Assembly: GCA_024229935.1 (NCBI GenBank)
Contig: JAAERX010000077.1
Coordinates: forward strand, 248,001-312,000
DNA length: 64,000 nucleotides
Direction of reading: 5' to 3'
Origin: Gammaproteobacteria bacterium
GTDB taxonomy: Bacteria > Pseudomonadota > Gammaproteobacteria > Steroidobacterales > GCA-2729495
Each line of letters starts with the position of its first letter. Position 1 is the first letter of the stretch. The notes beneath the pieces were generated by a model that was not told the DNA's origin, did not search any database, and was given only the letters and a program-made list of their open reading frames with translations. Position numbers and translations under genes: made by a program. Below, in pieces: positions 30,421 to 38,735 of this stretch.

Positions 30421-30429
30421 AGCAGGTGT

Positions 30430-31152
30430 GTGAGCAATTCTTCCCGCATAGACCTGAATCCGGCTTACGTGTTACATACCCGAGCCTATAGGGAAACCAG
30501 CCAGATTCTTGATATTTTCTCTGCAGATTATGGTCGGGTTGGACTTATTGCGCGAGGAGCCCGCAGACCTAAATCATCTCTGCGTGGTGTGTTAAATCCC
30601 TTTCAGCCACTTCGGCTCTCATGGTCGGGCAGAGGCGAGCTGGCGACCCTGCGAGAGGCAGATTTGGGAGGTCTTGCTGCCGTTCTGACTGGTGATCGTC
30701 TAATGGCAGGTTTTTATGTAAATGAGCTGCTCTTAAAGCTTCTGGGTAGAAATGACCCACATCCTGATTTATTTGCACATTATATTTCTCTGATTGCAGG
30801 GATAGGCAGTGGCGAGCCACTCGAGCCCATGTTAAGGAGATTTGAATTGCAGTTACTAAGTGAGCTTGGTTATGCCATTAATCTGGACAATGATGCACTT
30901 ACACATAAGCCACTGGTGCCTGATCAGTATTATGAATTTCATACGGAGGTTGGGCTTGTTCCTGCTGTTGAGCCGCAATCTGATGGGCTGGTTTTTCCTG
31001 GTGCAACCTTACTCGCAATCGGTCGAATGCAATTTGAAGATGAAGATTGCCTGCATGCAGCAAAGTGTTTGCTGCGTTCAGTATTGAATTACCACCTTGG
31101 TGGCAAGGGTCTGCAGACCCGCCGTGTGGCGGCCGCAATGAAACGCACTTAG
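30430..31152 (+). CDS. recO: DNA repair protein RecO
   Basis: Loads RecA on gapped DNA with RecR. The 240-residue protein has an N-terminal OB fold (AYVLHTRAYRETSQILDIFSADYGRVGLIARG region) and the helical C-terminal part with FELQLLSELGYA. The start is GTG 30430, nine bases after era. I do not see the four-cysteine zinc motif of some RecO proteins, which is normal for gammaproteobacterial members. Confidence 0.94.
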   Translation: MSNSSRIDLNPAYVLHTRAYRETSQILDIFSADYGRVGLIARGARRPKSSLRGVLNPFQPLRLSWSGRGELATLREADLGGLAAVLTGDRLMAGFYVNELLLKLLGRNDPHPDLFAHYISLIAGIGSGEPLEPMLRRFELQLLSELGYAINLDNDALTHKPLVPDQYYEFHTEVGLVPAVEPQSDGLVFPGATLLAIGRMQFEDEDCLHAAKCLLRSVLNYHLGGKGLQTRRVAAAMKRT

Positions 31153-31239
31153 GGATACGTAATAATCGGAGTATGAATTTCAGGCATTGCAGGTGCACAG
31201 CCAAACTGCCAAACTGCGGTTTTACAGACTAATTTAAGG

Positions 31240-31258
31240 TCTGCCCCTTCAGGGCAGA
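31240..31258 (+). other. Hairpin in the pdxJ leader
   Basis: TCTGCCC (31240-31246) pairs with GGGCAGA (31252-31258) around a five-base loop, directly in the 117-base gap between recO and pdxJ and 11 bases before the pdxJ ATG. There is no T-run after it, so it is not a typical terminator; it could affect pdxJ translation or protect the message. Confidence 0.4.
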
Positions 31259-31269
31259 GTGTTATAGAA

Positions 31270-31995
31270 ATGTTACTTGGTGTAAATGTTGATCATGTGG
31301 CAACACTGCGTGAAGCTCGCGGTACGGCCTATCCTTCGCCCCTTCAGGCGGCTTTATTGGCTGAGAAGTCTGGTGCAGACAGCATCACAATCCATTTGCG
31401 TGAGGATCGCCGACATATACAGGATCAGGATGTACTTGATTTATGTCAGCATCTGAGTGTCAGAGTAAATCTTGAGATGGCTGTCACCGATGAGATGGTG
31501 CAATTTGCCTGCGATCTTAAGCCATCCGACTGTTGTCTGGTTCCAGAAAAGCGTGCTGAACTGACTACAGAAGGGGGATTGGATGTCTTAGCCAATCTGG
31601 ACACTGTAAAAGCAGCGTGTCAGCAATTAAAGGCCGTCGGTATCCGAGTCTCACTCTTTATTGACCCTGAAAGAGACCAGATAGAGGCAACAGCAGCTGT
31701 GGGTGCACGTGTTATAGAATTGCATACAGGTAGCTATGCTGACGCCCCAGACAAACAGAGTCGACAGATAGAATTAGACCGCATTATTGCTGCTGCAGGG
31801 TTTGCAAATTCATTGGGGATGACTGTACATGCAGGTCATGGGTTGAATACTGCCAATGTGACTGAAATCGCCCGAATTCCAGAAATTGTTGAACTGAATA
31901 TTGGTCACTCAATAATTGCTGATTCTGTTTTCATGGGCCTGGGCAAGGCGGTCGCAGACATTAAAAAGCTTATGCTGATGGTACGTACACAATGA
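31270..31995 (+). CDS. pdxJ: Pyridoxine 5'-phosphate synthase
   Basis: Makes pyridoxine 5'-phosphate, the last ring-forming step of the DXP-dependent vitamin B6 pathway. The 241-residue TIM-barrel protein has the N-terminal [40 protein letters not shown] and the C-terminal [16 protein letters not shown] blocks. Complete. Its TGA overlaps the acpS ATG, the usual pdxJ-acpS coupling. Confidence 0.97.
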   Translation: MLLGVNVDHVATLREARGTAYPSPLQAALLAEKSGADSITIHLREDRRHIQDQDVLDLCQHLSVRVNLEMAVTDEMVQFACDLKPSDCCLVPEKRAELTTEGGLDVLANLDTVKAACQQLKAVGIRVSLFIDPERDQIEATAAVGARVIELHTGSYADAPDKQSRQIELDRIIAAAGFANSLGMTVHAGHGLNTANVTEIARIPEIVELNIGHSIIADSVFMGLGKAVADIKKLMLMVRTQ

Positions 31996-32381
31996 TCTTT
32001 GGTATAGGCACGGACATTCTGCAGATTGAGCGGGTTCGCTCTACCTATGCGCGTTTTGGTCAGCATTTTGTTGACCGTTTATTGCTGCCTGTTGAAAAAG
32101 AGCTATTTTCAAGAAGTAATCAGCCAGTAAGGTTTCTTGCTATGCGTTTTGCCGCCAAAGAAGCGATAGTCAAAGCTATGGGTACCGGTTTTTCAAATGG
32201 CATGTGGTTAAGAGACTCTGGTGTTATGCCGAATAAATTTGGCCGGCCCGACATTATCTTTTCTAAGCGTGGAAAACTAAAATGCTCTGAGCTTGGTGTA
32301 GCCGGCGGGCACTTGACATTAACAGATGAAGCAGGCCTTGTAGTTGCAGTAGCTGTATTGGAAAAAAAGGAGAGTCAATAG
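31992..32381 (+). CDS. acpS: Holo-[acyl-carrier-protein] synthase
   Basis: Transfers 4'-phosphopantetheine from CoA to acyl carrier protein, activating it for fatty acid synthesis. The 129-residue protein shows the metal-binding [10 protein letters not shown] (Asp8) and the second signature [12 protein letters not shown] with its glutamate. ATG 31992 overlaps the pdxJ stop. The genes for its substrate (acpP) are not next to fabH in this window. Confidence 0.95.
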   Translation: MIFGIGTDILQIERVRSTYARFGQHFVDRLLLPVEKELFSRSNQPVRFLAMRFAAKEAIVKAMGTGFSNGMWLRDSGVMPNKFGRPDIIFSKRGKLKCSELGVAGGHLTLTDEAGLVVAVAVLEKKESQ

Positions 32382-32382
32382 C

Positions 32383-33165
32383 GTGAAATGCTTTGCCTTT
32401 GATATTGAAACAATACCGGATACGAGTCTGGGAACGCGTTTACTTGGCTTGGAAGGTATTGCTGATGAAGATGTGGCTAAGGCTATGCAGTTTCATCAGA
32501 TGCAGGAACGAGGCACCGACTTTCTTCCACTTTATCAACATCGGATTGTTGCTATATCGGCAGCATGGCGCAGCGATGATGGTTTTAAGGTTTGGAGTCT
32601 TGGTGATGAAGGCAGTGATGAAAAGGAGCTGATACAGCGCTTCTATGATGGCATAGAACGTTACTCTCCAACGCTGGTTTCCTGGAATGGTTCCGGTTTT
32701 GATTTGCCTGTGCTGCATTATCGGGCACTGGCACATGGTGTACAGGCGCCACGTTATTGGGAGCTTGGTGATAACGAGCGTGAATACCGGTTTAACAATT
32801 ATTTATCACGTTTCCACTGGCGACATATAGACCTTATGGATGTGCTGGCCGGTTTTCAGAACCGTGCCAGAGCGCCTTTGGATGCTATTGCAACCATGCT
32901 TGGCTTTCCTGGCAAGATGGGTATGGCCGGGGACAAAGTTTGGGAATGCTTTTGCAAAGGTGAGATAGCTAAAATTCGCAACTATTGTGAAACAGATGTT
33001 TTAAATACTTATCTGGTCTATGCACGCTTTCAATTTATGCGTGGTTTGCTGGACAGTATTGAACTGGAAAAAGAATATGCGTTGGTTCGTAATGTTCTGA
33101 ATGATTCCGACTTTTCCCATCTGCATGAATTCTCACAGGCTTGGCCTGAAACAGAAAAGTTCTGA
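32383..33165 (+). CDS. Predicted 3'-5' exonuclease, DnaQ-like (PolB-associated exonuclease family)
   Basis: A 260-residue protein with the DEDD exonuclease pattern: FDIETIPD (Asp7 and Glu9 region) at the N terminus, SWNGSGFDLPVLHYR for the second acidic site, and NYCETDVLNTYLVYARF for the third. This is the family annotated as predicted 3'-5' exonuclease related to PolB proofreading domains. Substrate is unknown. The start is GTG 32383, one base after the acpS stop, and rlmD follows in eight bases, so it is part of the same run. Confidence 0.85.
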   Translation: MKCFAFDIETIPDTSLGTRLLGLEGIADEDVAKAMQFHQMQERGTDFLPLYQHRIVAISAAWRSDDGFKVWSLGDEGSDEKELIQRFYDGIERYSPTLVSWNGSGFDLPVLHYRALAHGVQAPRYWELGDNEREYRFNNYLSRFHWRHIDLMDVLAGFQNRARAPLDAIATMLGFPGKMGMAGDKVWECFCKGEIAKIRNYCETDVLNTYLVYARFQFMRGLLDSIELEKEYALVRNVLNDSDFSHLHEFSQAWPETEKF

Positions 33166-33173
33166 TACCTGCA

Positions 33174-34511
33174 ATGTCAAGACGTTCGCAAAAAGCTGAA
33201 GATCAGCTGATTGAGACTGCCATCATCCGTGACCTGACTGCTGATGGTCGAGGTGTTACTGAGATTGATGGAAAAGCCATTTTTGTTGATGCGGCTATTC
33301 GTGGCGAACGGGTCAGTTTCCGCCGCCAGAAAAAAAGAAAAAAATACGATGAGGCGGAATTAATAGAAGTCATTGAAACCTCACCGGACCGTGTTGAGCC
33401 CCCCTGCAAATACTTCTCTGTATGTGGAGGTTGCTCTTTGCAACATTTGAATCCACTGGCCCAGCTGAGCACCAAGCAGGATGCTCTGATGCAATCACTT
33501 GAGCGTATAGGTGGACTCGTTCCTGATAAGATATTACCTGCATTGGCAGGGCAGCCCCTTGGTTATCGGCGCAGGGCACGAATGGGTGCAAAACTGGTTG
33601 ATAAAAAGGGCAGGGTTCTGGTTGGTTTTCGAGAGAAACGCAAACCATATATTGCTGATATGTATAGTTGTGAAACACTGGAGCCACAGTTAGGTGCATT
33701 AATTCAGCCACTTAGTGGGCTCATAGAATCATTAAGTATCAGTCGGCAATTGCCACAAATTGAAATGAGTCTTGGTGATACCGCTATGAGTTTGGTGTTT
33801 CGTGTACTTGCAACACCATCAGCACATGATCGAGTGCTACTGGAAGCATTTGCAAATCATTTTAATGCTGATATCTGGCTACAAACAGGTGGCCCCGACA
33901 CTGTTGTGCCCCTGCTATCAGACAAACCGCCTCAGCCTTTATGGTATGCATTAGCTGATTTTAACCTGCGACTGGAATTTGGCCCGCTGGATTTTATTCA
34001 GGTTAATCAGGATATGAATCAGCGGATGATTTCACAGGCCATCAAACTTTTGTATTCACTTAAAGGGAAAAAGGTTCTGGACCTGTTTTGCGGTATAGGT
34101 AATTTCAGCCTTCCTCTGGCCACCCTTGCTGAAAGTGTCACTGGCATTGAACTGGAGCAGTCCATGGTGCAAAAAGCTCAGGCAAATGCTGTCTTAAATG
34201 GAATCGAGAATGTGGAATTTCTTGCTGCTGACCTGAGTGACCCGGGTAAGCTTCCTGTATGGCATTCGGGTATCAAAGCTTTTGATGTTGTAGTGCTTGA
34301 TCCACCACGTACAGGAGCACTTGAGGTTTTGCCGCAGGTAGCGGCAACCGGAGCGCCTCAAATACTCTACATATCCTGTCACACTGGGTCACTGGCACGA
34401 GATGCAGCTATTCTGGTTAATGATTATGGTTACCGTTTAAAATCTGCAGGTGCTATGGATATGTTTCCACAAACCAGCCATGTAGAAGCAATGGCTCTAT
34501 TTGAGCGTTAA
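33174..34511 (+). CDS. rlmD: 23S rRNA (uracil(1939)-C(5))-methyltransferase RlmD
   Basis: SAM-dependent enzyme that methylates U1939 of 23S rRNA. The 445-residue protein starts with a TRAM domain, then has the iron-sulfur cysteines CKYFSVCGGC (Cys78, 84, 87, with a fourth near 164), and a C-terminal methyltransferase domain with VLDLFCGIGNFSLPLA, the DPPRTG motif and the catalytic cysteine in ISCHTG near residue 402. All four ligands and the catalytic site are present. Confidence 0.95.
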   Translation: MSRRSQKAEDQLIETAIIRDLTADGRGVTEIDGKAIFVDAAIRGERVSFRRQKKRKKYDEAELIEVIETSPDRVEPPCKYFSVCGGCSLQHLNPLAQLSTKQDALMQSLERIGGLVPDKILPALAGQPLGYRRRARMGAKLVDKKGRVLVGFREKRKPYIADMYSCETLEPQLGALIQPLSGLIESLSISRQLPQIEMSLGDTAMSLVFRVLATPSAHDRVLLEAFANHFNADIWLQTGGPDTVVPLLSDKPPQPLWYALADFNLRLEFGPLDFIQVNQDMNQRMISQAIKLLYSLKGKKVLDLFCGIGNFSLPLATLAESVTGIELEQSMVQKAQANAVLNGIENVEFLAADLSDPGKLPVWHSGIKAFDVVVLDPPRTGALEVLPQVAATGAPQILYISCHTGSLARDAAILVNDYGYRLKSAGAMDMFPQTSHVEAMALFER

Positions 34512-34513
34512 GT

Positions 34514-35584
34514 ATGTCTATTGGGCCATTAATGATTGACTTTGCTGGGACCAGTCTGACTCCTGAGGATCGTGAGTTGCTGCAAAATCAGCTGGTTGGT
34601 GGGGTCATACTTTTTTCTCGTAATTACACTACCAGGGATCAGGTCAGAGAACTGACAGCCGAAATAAGGTCGGTACGTGAAGCTCATGCATCACGTGCAC
34701 CCTTGTTAATTGCTGTTGACCAGGAAGGAGGTCGTGTACAGCGGTTCCGGGAAGGGTTTACAGACTTACCACCCTTACGCTGGTTGGGGCGCATGTATGA
34801 TCAATCTCCCAAGGCAGCCCGTGATATGGCACATCTGTTGGCCAGATTGATGGCTACTGAGGTGCTGGATACCGGTGTTGATTATAGCTTTGCACCTGTG
34901 GTCGATATAGATTGGGGGTTATGTGAGGTGATAGGTGACCGTTCACTGCACAGGGAGCCTTCAGTTGTAGCAGAACTTAGTCTTGCTTATATGCAGGGTA
35001 TGCGACAGGCAGGCATGGCTGCTGTGGCCAAACATTTTCCTGCACATGGGGGTGTTACGGGTGATTCACATCACGTTTTACCTGAAGATCAACGTTCCTA
35101 TACAGAATTGACAGATGACCTGCTCCCGTACAGCAGCCTTATTCGAGATGGACTTCAGGGCGTCATGATGGCCCATATACGCTATACCGGTATTGAGCCT
35201 CAGATAGCCAGTTTGTCACCTTACTGGATGAATACGGTATTACGTCAGGAACTAGGTTTTAAAGGGGCCATTTTTTCCGACGACCTCAGCATGCAGGGTG
35301 CCACTGTTGGTGGAACCGTAACGGATAGAACAACCACTGCATTACAGGCAGGGGCCGATATGGCGCTTGTATGTAATGACCGGGATTCAATTGCACCCAT
35401 AATCAGTGCGCTGCAGGGCTACAGTGATCCGGCAGCGCATGCCCGACTTGCCGGTATGCGAGTCAATCATGAGCGCTATGCTAAGGCCGTGTATGGTTCC
35501 GATAACTGGAAACGTGATATGGAGACCCTTCAGGCAGCTGTGCAAGCACCACCAGAGCCCTTTAAACTGGATGGTAATGTCTAA
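34514..35584 (+). CDS. nagZ: Beta-N-acetylhexosaminidase NagZ
   Basis: Cytoplasmic glycoside hydrolase family 3 enzyme that removes GlcNAc from anhydromuropeptides during cell wall recycling. The 356-residue TIM barrel has IAVDQEGGRVQR, AVAKHFPAHGGVTGDSHH with the catalytic His region, and FSDDLSMQGA with the nucleophile Asp. Two bases separate it from rlmD. Its last eight bases overlap hpt. Confidence 0.96.
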   Translation: MSIGPLMIDFAGTSLTPEDRELLQNQLVGGVILFSRNYTTRDQVRELTAEIRSVREAHASRAPLLIAVDQEGGRVQRFREGFTDLPPLRWLGRMYDQSPKAARDMAHLLARLMATEVLDTGVDYSFAPVVDIDWGLCEVIGDRSLHREPSVVAELSLAYMQGMRQAGMAAVAKHFPAHGGVTGDSHHVLPEDQRSYTELTDDLLPYSSLIRDGLQGVMMAHIRYTGIEPQIASLSPYWMNTVLRQELGFKGAIFSDDLSMQGATVGGTVTDRTTTALQAGADMALVCNDRDSIAPIISALQGYSDPAAHARLAGMRVNHERYAKAVYGSDNWKRDMETLQAAVQAPPEPFKLDGNV

Positions 35585-36134
35585 CAGTTCCTTGCCAGTA
35601 GACTTTCCAGCTGCAGATGAATTGTTCAGTGCTGCAGAGGTCGAGGCAGGCATGCAGCAGCTGGCCAGCAAAATTCAACCGCTTATAGAAACAGCAGATT
35701 GTCTCTTACTGGGTGTACTAAACGGTGGCATGTTTCCACTTGTGCACCTTGCCCAGTCATTGAGTGGCAACTTTCTTGTGGACTGTTGTCATGCCACACG
35801 TTACGGCGGTGGGGTTGACGGTGGTGAGTTGCGCTGGCTTAAGGAACCCGGACTTAGTTTACAGGGCCATACAGTTATTATTGTTGATGATATATGGGAT
35901 GAGGGCACCACACTGTCTGCAGTGGCAGATTACTGTCGTGAGGCGGGGGCGGTAAAGGTTCTGACAGCCGTACTGCTTATCAAGGAACGTGAGCGACCTG
36001 AGTATGTTGTTCGGCCCGACTTTGATGCAGGTTTACAGGTTCCTGATCGTTATGTTTTTGGGTGTGGGATGGATATAGAAAACCGCTGGCGGCACCTTTC
36101 TTCAATTTATGCATTAAAAACCGGGGATGATTAG
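35577..36134 (+). CDS. hpt: Hypoxanthine-guanine phosphoribosyltransferase
   Basis: Salvages hypoxanthine and guanine with PRPP to IMP and GMP. I start it at ATG 35577 (MSNSSLPVDF), overlapping the nagZ stop by eight bases, to give 185 residues; the frame extends upstream inside nagZ, but that part has no family similarity. The PRPP loop is VIIVDDIWDEGTTLSAV and the dipeptide loop region is LLGVLNGGMFPLV. The next gene begins on the base after its stop, and would supply hypoxanthine. Confidence 0.88.
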   Translation: MSNSSLPVDFPAADELFSAAEVEAGMQQLASKIQPLIETADCLLLGVLNGGMFPLVHLAQSLSGNFLVDCCHATRYGGGVDGGELRWLKEPGLSLQGHTVIIVDDIWDEGTTLSAVADYCREAGAVKVLTAVLLIKERERPEYVVRPDFDAGLQVPDRYVFGCGMDIENRWRHLSSIYALKTGDD

Positions 36135-36872
36135 GTGAGTGTTGTAGGCTTGATAGGCGGGAGCGGGGCAGCGCTTTACCCTGCTGCAAGTAAGATTCAG
36201 GCTCATAATGCAAAGACGCTATGGGGGCAACCATCTGCGCCCGTAAAGTGCTGGACACAACAGGGGCATGAATTATGTTTTCTGTCCCGACATGGAGAAA
36301 ACCATGTGATACCGCCTCACCGGATTAATTACCGTGCAAATATCCAGGCTCTGGCTGATATGGGTGTGGATTTCATTATTGCTATGAATGCTGTAGGTGG
36401 AATCGCAAAGAGTGCAAAACCGGGCGTGTTGGTTATCCCCGATCAGTTAATTGACTACACATGGGGTCGTTTTCACACTTATTTTGATAGTCATAAGGAT
36501 AAGGTGAATTTTACTGATTTTACAAGACCATATGATGGAAAGCTAAGCAAACTTCTGGTAAATGCTGCCCATACAGAAAAGCTTCCTGTCGTGGCTGGAG
36601 GCACCTACGCTGTAACGCAGGGGCCACGACTTGAAACGGCTGCTGAGATAGATCGCCTGGAGCGTGATGGTTGCACCATCGTAGGCATGACTGCGATGCC
36701 TGAGGCAGCGCTAGCCAGTGAGCTTAGTCTGCCTTATATCAGCTGCAGTAGTGTGGTGAATTATGCGGCAGGGCGCTCTGATGCCGCAATACACTCAGAA
36801 ATTGAAGCCTTTTTAAAGCTGGGCGTCCAGCACAGCGCACAACTTATCAATCGTTTTTTGCAGGACTTGTAA
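36135..36872 (+). CDS. Probable S-methyl-5'-thioinosine phosphorylase (PNP/MTAP family)
   Basis: A 245-residue purine nucleoside phosphorylase of the MTAP branch. Family blocks are GLIGGSGA at the N terminus, the phosphate site RHGENHVIPPHRINYRAN (His and Arg contacts) and YAVTQGPRLETAAEI. At the base-binding site it reads VVNYAAGRSD, with Asn where adenine-specific MTAPs have Asp, which favours 6-oxopurines. A methylthioinosine phosphorylase lies next to nagZ in pseudomonads, and hpt upstream would take the released hypoxanthine. The start is GTG 36135. MTAP activity is the alternative. Confidence 0.8.
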   Translation: MSVVGLIGGSGAALYPAASKIQAHNAKTLWGQPSAPVKCWTQQGHELCFLSRHGENHVIPPHRINYRANIQALADMGVDFIIAMNAVGGIAKSAKPGVLVIPDQLIDYTWGRFHTYFDSHKDKVNFTDFTRPYDGKLSKLLVNAAHTEKLPVVAGGTYAVTQGPRLETAAEIDRLERDGCTIVGMTAMPEAALASELSLPYISCSSVVNYAAGRSDAAIHSEIEAFLKLGVQHSAQLINRFLQDL

Positions 36873-37028
36873 ATATCTGAGTTCCTTCTTCTGTAAGGGC
36901 TTCTTGCACAGTGACGTGAGTCACGGTTCTGTAATGTGATGCAAAGTAATATGCACACACAATACCCCGAGTGAGTAATGGGCAGGCGAAAAATACCCAG
37001 CAACTTGAGTTAAAAGACATATAAATCT

Positions 37029-37946
37029 ATGTTTAATTTAAATAAAAGGATTTTACAGCAGGCGCTGGATTTATCCCCTGTTGCAACCTTTATTGTTGAC
37101 CTGAAAACTCATCCAAAACCACTTGTTTATGTAAATCAGGCTTTTGAGGCTTTAAGTGGTTATGAAGCAGCAGAACTGATCGGACGTCCCTGGACAGAGC
37201 TTCTGAGTGATTCATCTGATGACGAGGTTATGGTTGGTCAGCGTACCGAGCTAAATTGCCACCCCAGTCTGGGTGTAGCAGACAAATTATCAATTGATAT
37301 GCTGCCTTTATACGATAAACCCGGTGCACCACGTTACTGGTTAGGAACCGAACGACCCCAAATTGCAGAGGTAACGGCTGATCAGGATGTTGAACGTGAA
37401 GCATTACTGGGTGTGCTAAGGGATGCGCGTATGCATCTGCGGCGTCTGGATGGGCGAGATAGTGCAACGGGTGTTCTGAATCGGCGTGCTTTTGATGATC
37501 TGTTGCAGCGCGATTGGGGGATGGCTAGACGAGAAAAACGGAATCTGTCCCTGATGATTCTTCAGGTTGAAGGTTTTGATGCCTACCGTGAAGTTTATGG
37601 TCGGCATGCTGCTAATTCATGTCTTTGTAAAGTAGCACATGCAATTACAGGCTCATTAAGACGTGCAGGTGACCTGGTGGCACGTTTCTCAGATGATCAA
37701 TTTGTGGTTCTTATAGGCAATAGTGAGGAAGTTAACGCCAACAAGCTGGCAAACAACATTACGGACAAAGTCAGAGAGCTTTCTATTCATCACCCACGAT
37801 CACCCGTTAATCGTTTTATTACTGTTTCATTTGGGGTTGCGTCAGTTGTACCGACCAATGCTCAAAATGCAGCGACTCTCGTAGAACAGGCTTTAAAGGA
37901 TATAGGCGATGAAGCAATAGAAAATATTGGGCTCTGTGCAATCTGA
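37029..37946 (+). CDS. PAS domain plus degenerate GGDEF domain protein
   Basis: A 305-residue protein without membrane segments. Residues about 8-110 form a PAS sensor domain (VYVNQAFEALSGY, ELIGRPWTELL). Residues 140-300 are a GGDEF domain, but the active-site motif is SDDQF (221-225) and the metal-binding Asp of the DxD motif is replaced (LQVEGFD), so diguanylate cyclase activity is unlikely. The inhibitory-site motif RxxD is intact (RAGD, 212-215), so it may bind cyclic-di-GMP as a receptor. Flanked by an intergenic gap of 156 bases upstream; converges on csiV. Confidence 0.85.
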   Translation: MFNLNKRILQQALDLSPVATFIVDLKTHPKPLVYVNQAFEALSGYEAAELIGRPWTELLSDSSDDEVMVGQRTELNCHPSLGVADKLSIDMLPLYDKPGAPRYWLGTERPQIAEVTADQDVEREALLGVLRDARMHLRRLDGRDSATGVLNRRAFDDLLQRDWGMARREKRNLSLMILQVEGFDAYREVYGRHAANSCLCKVAHAITGSLRRAGDLVARFSDDQFVVLIGNSEEVNANKLANNITDKVRELSIHHPRSPVNRFITVSFGVASVVPTNAQNAATLVEQALKDIGDEAIENIGLCAI

Positions 37947-37962
37947 CTGTGTTAAAGCCGCC

Positions 37963-38724
37963 CTAAACCTCTTCGGGCACCTTCAATCGACTTACCACAG
38001 CAATAACTCCAAACTGGGGTTGATCAAAATATTGAACCTTTTCCAGGCGTATGCGTCGAGAATCTTTAATCGCAGGCAGTGACATTGGCTCGCTAAAAGG
38101 TCCCAGTAACGTGTAATCAGGAACACCATCAGGGTCTGAAAGCAAAACCTCAAGTGACAGGTGCAAATAACGTCGTTCATGCAGTTCTATGTTGCCTGTA
38201 ACTAAGGCCTTATCAGCACCAATTTCTTCAAGATCTATAGCTTGTGCGACTGTTGCATCTTGGACAAGCTGAGCCCAGCTCAAATAGCTTAGTAACTCAT
38301 AAGCAGGGATTCTTTCAATCTCACTGACCATCTTTGTCAGCAGCAATCCCTCCGGGTTTACCGGTATCCATACCATTGCAGACTCTTCGCCTGTGTTTTC
38401 AATCGATGTCTCCGCTGTGTCTGTGCGTTTTATGATGTTAGTAGTTGTGGCAGGTGTGGTTTGGTTAAGCGGTGTTGGACCCACGAGTCGCGCCAGGTCC
38501 TGCTCCAGAAAATCAGACATTTCCGGTTTGGGCATACGAGGAATTTCTGCAGTTGTGTGGGACTGGTCAATATGCCGGAAAACAACCAGTTCAATCTGGT
38601 AATACTGGAGTGGTTCCTGCTCTTCTGCTGATGTTGTGTCTTTATTAGTTATCTGTCCTACAGCCGGTATAGCTGCCAGCATGAGCAGTGGGAGTAAACA
38701 GTTTCTTTGTGTCAATGGCTTCAT
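37963..38724 (-). CDS. CsiV family periplasmic protein
   Basis: A 253-residue secreted protein with a signal peptide (KPLTQRNCLLPLLMLAAIPAV) and a domain with YYQIELVVFRHID, LVQDATVAQAIDLEEI and RIRLEKVQYFDQPQFGVIAVV. This fits the CsiV/DUF2895-like family, a periplasmic peptidoglycan-binding group encoded beside mfd in pseudomonads and relatives. The 11-base gap to the mfd stop and same strand make it a downstream operon partner of mfd. The exact role is unknown. Confidence 0.75.
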   Translation of the reverse strand: MKPLTQRNCLLPLLMLAAIPAVGQITNKDTTSAEEQEPLQYYQIELVVFRHIDQSHTTAEIPRMPKPEMSDFLEQDLARLVGPTPLNQTTPATTTNIIKRTDTAETSIENTGEESAMVWIPVNPEGLLLTKMVSEIERIPAYELLSYLSWAQLVQDATVAQAIDLEEIGADKALVTGNIELHERRYLHLSLEVLLSDPDGVPDYTLLGPFSEPMSLPAIKDSRRIRLEKVQYFDQPQFGVIAVVSRLKVPEEV

Positions 38725-38735
38725 GGACTCTATCT

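Noticed and set aside
35406-35576. Upstream extension of the hpt reading frame
   Set aside because: These codons lie inside nagZ and translate to a sequence unlike any Hpt; the internal ATG at 35577 gives the family length.
36911-36924. Inverted repeat GTGAC-GTGA-GTCAC upstream of the PAS-GGDEF gene
   Set aside because: Short, single copy, and not placed near a recognisable promoter; may be chance. Not strong enough to list as an operator.
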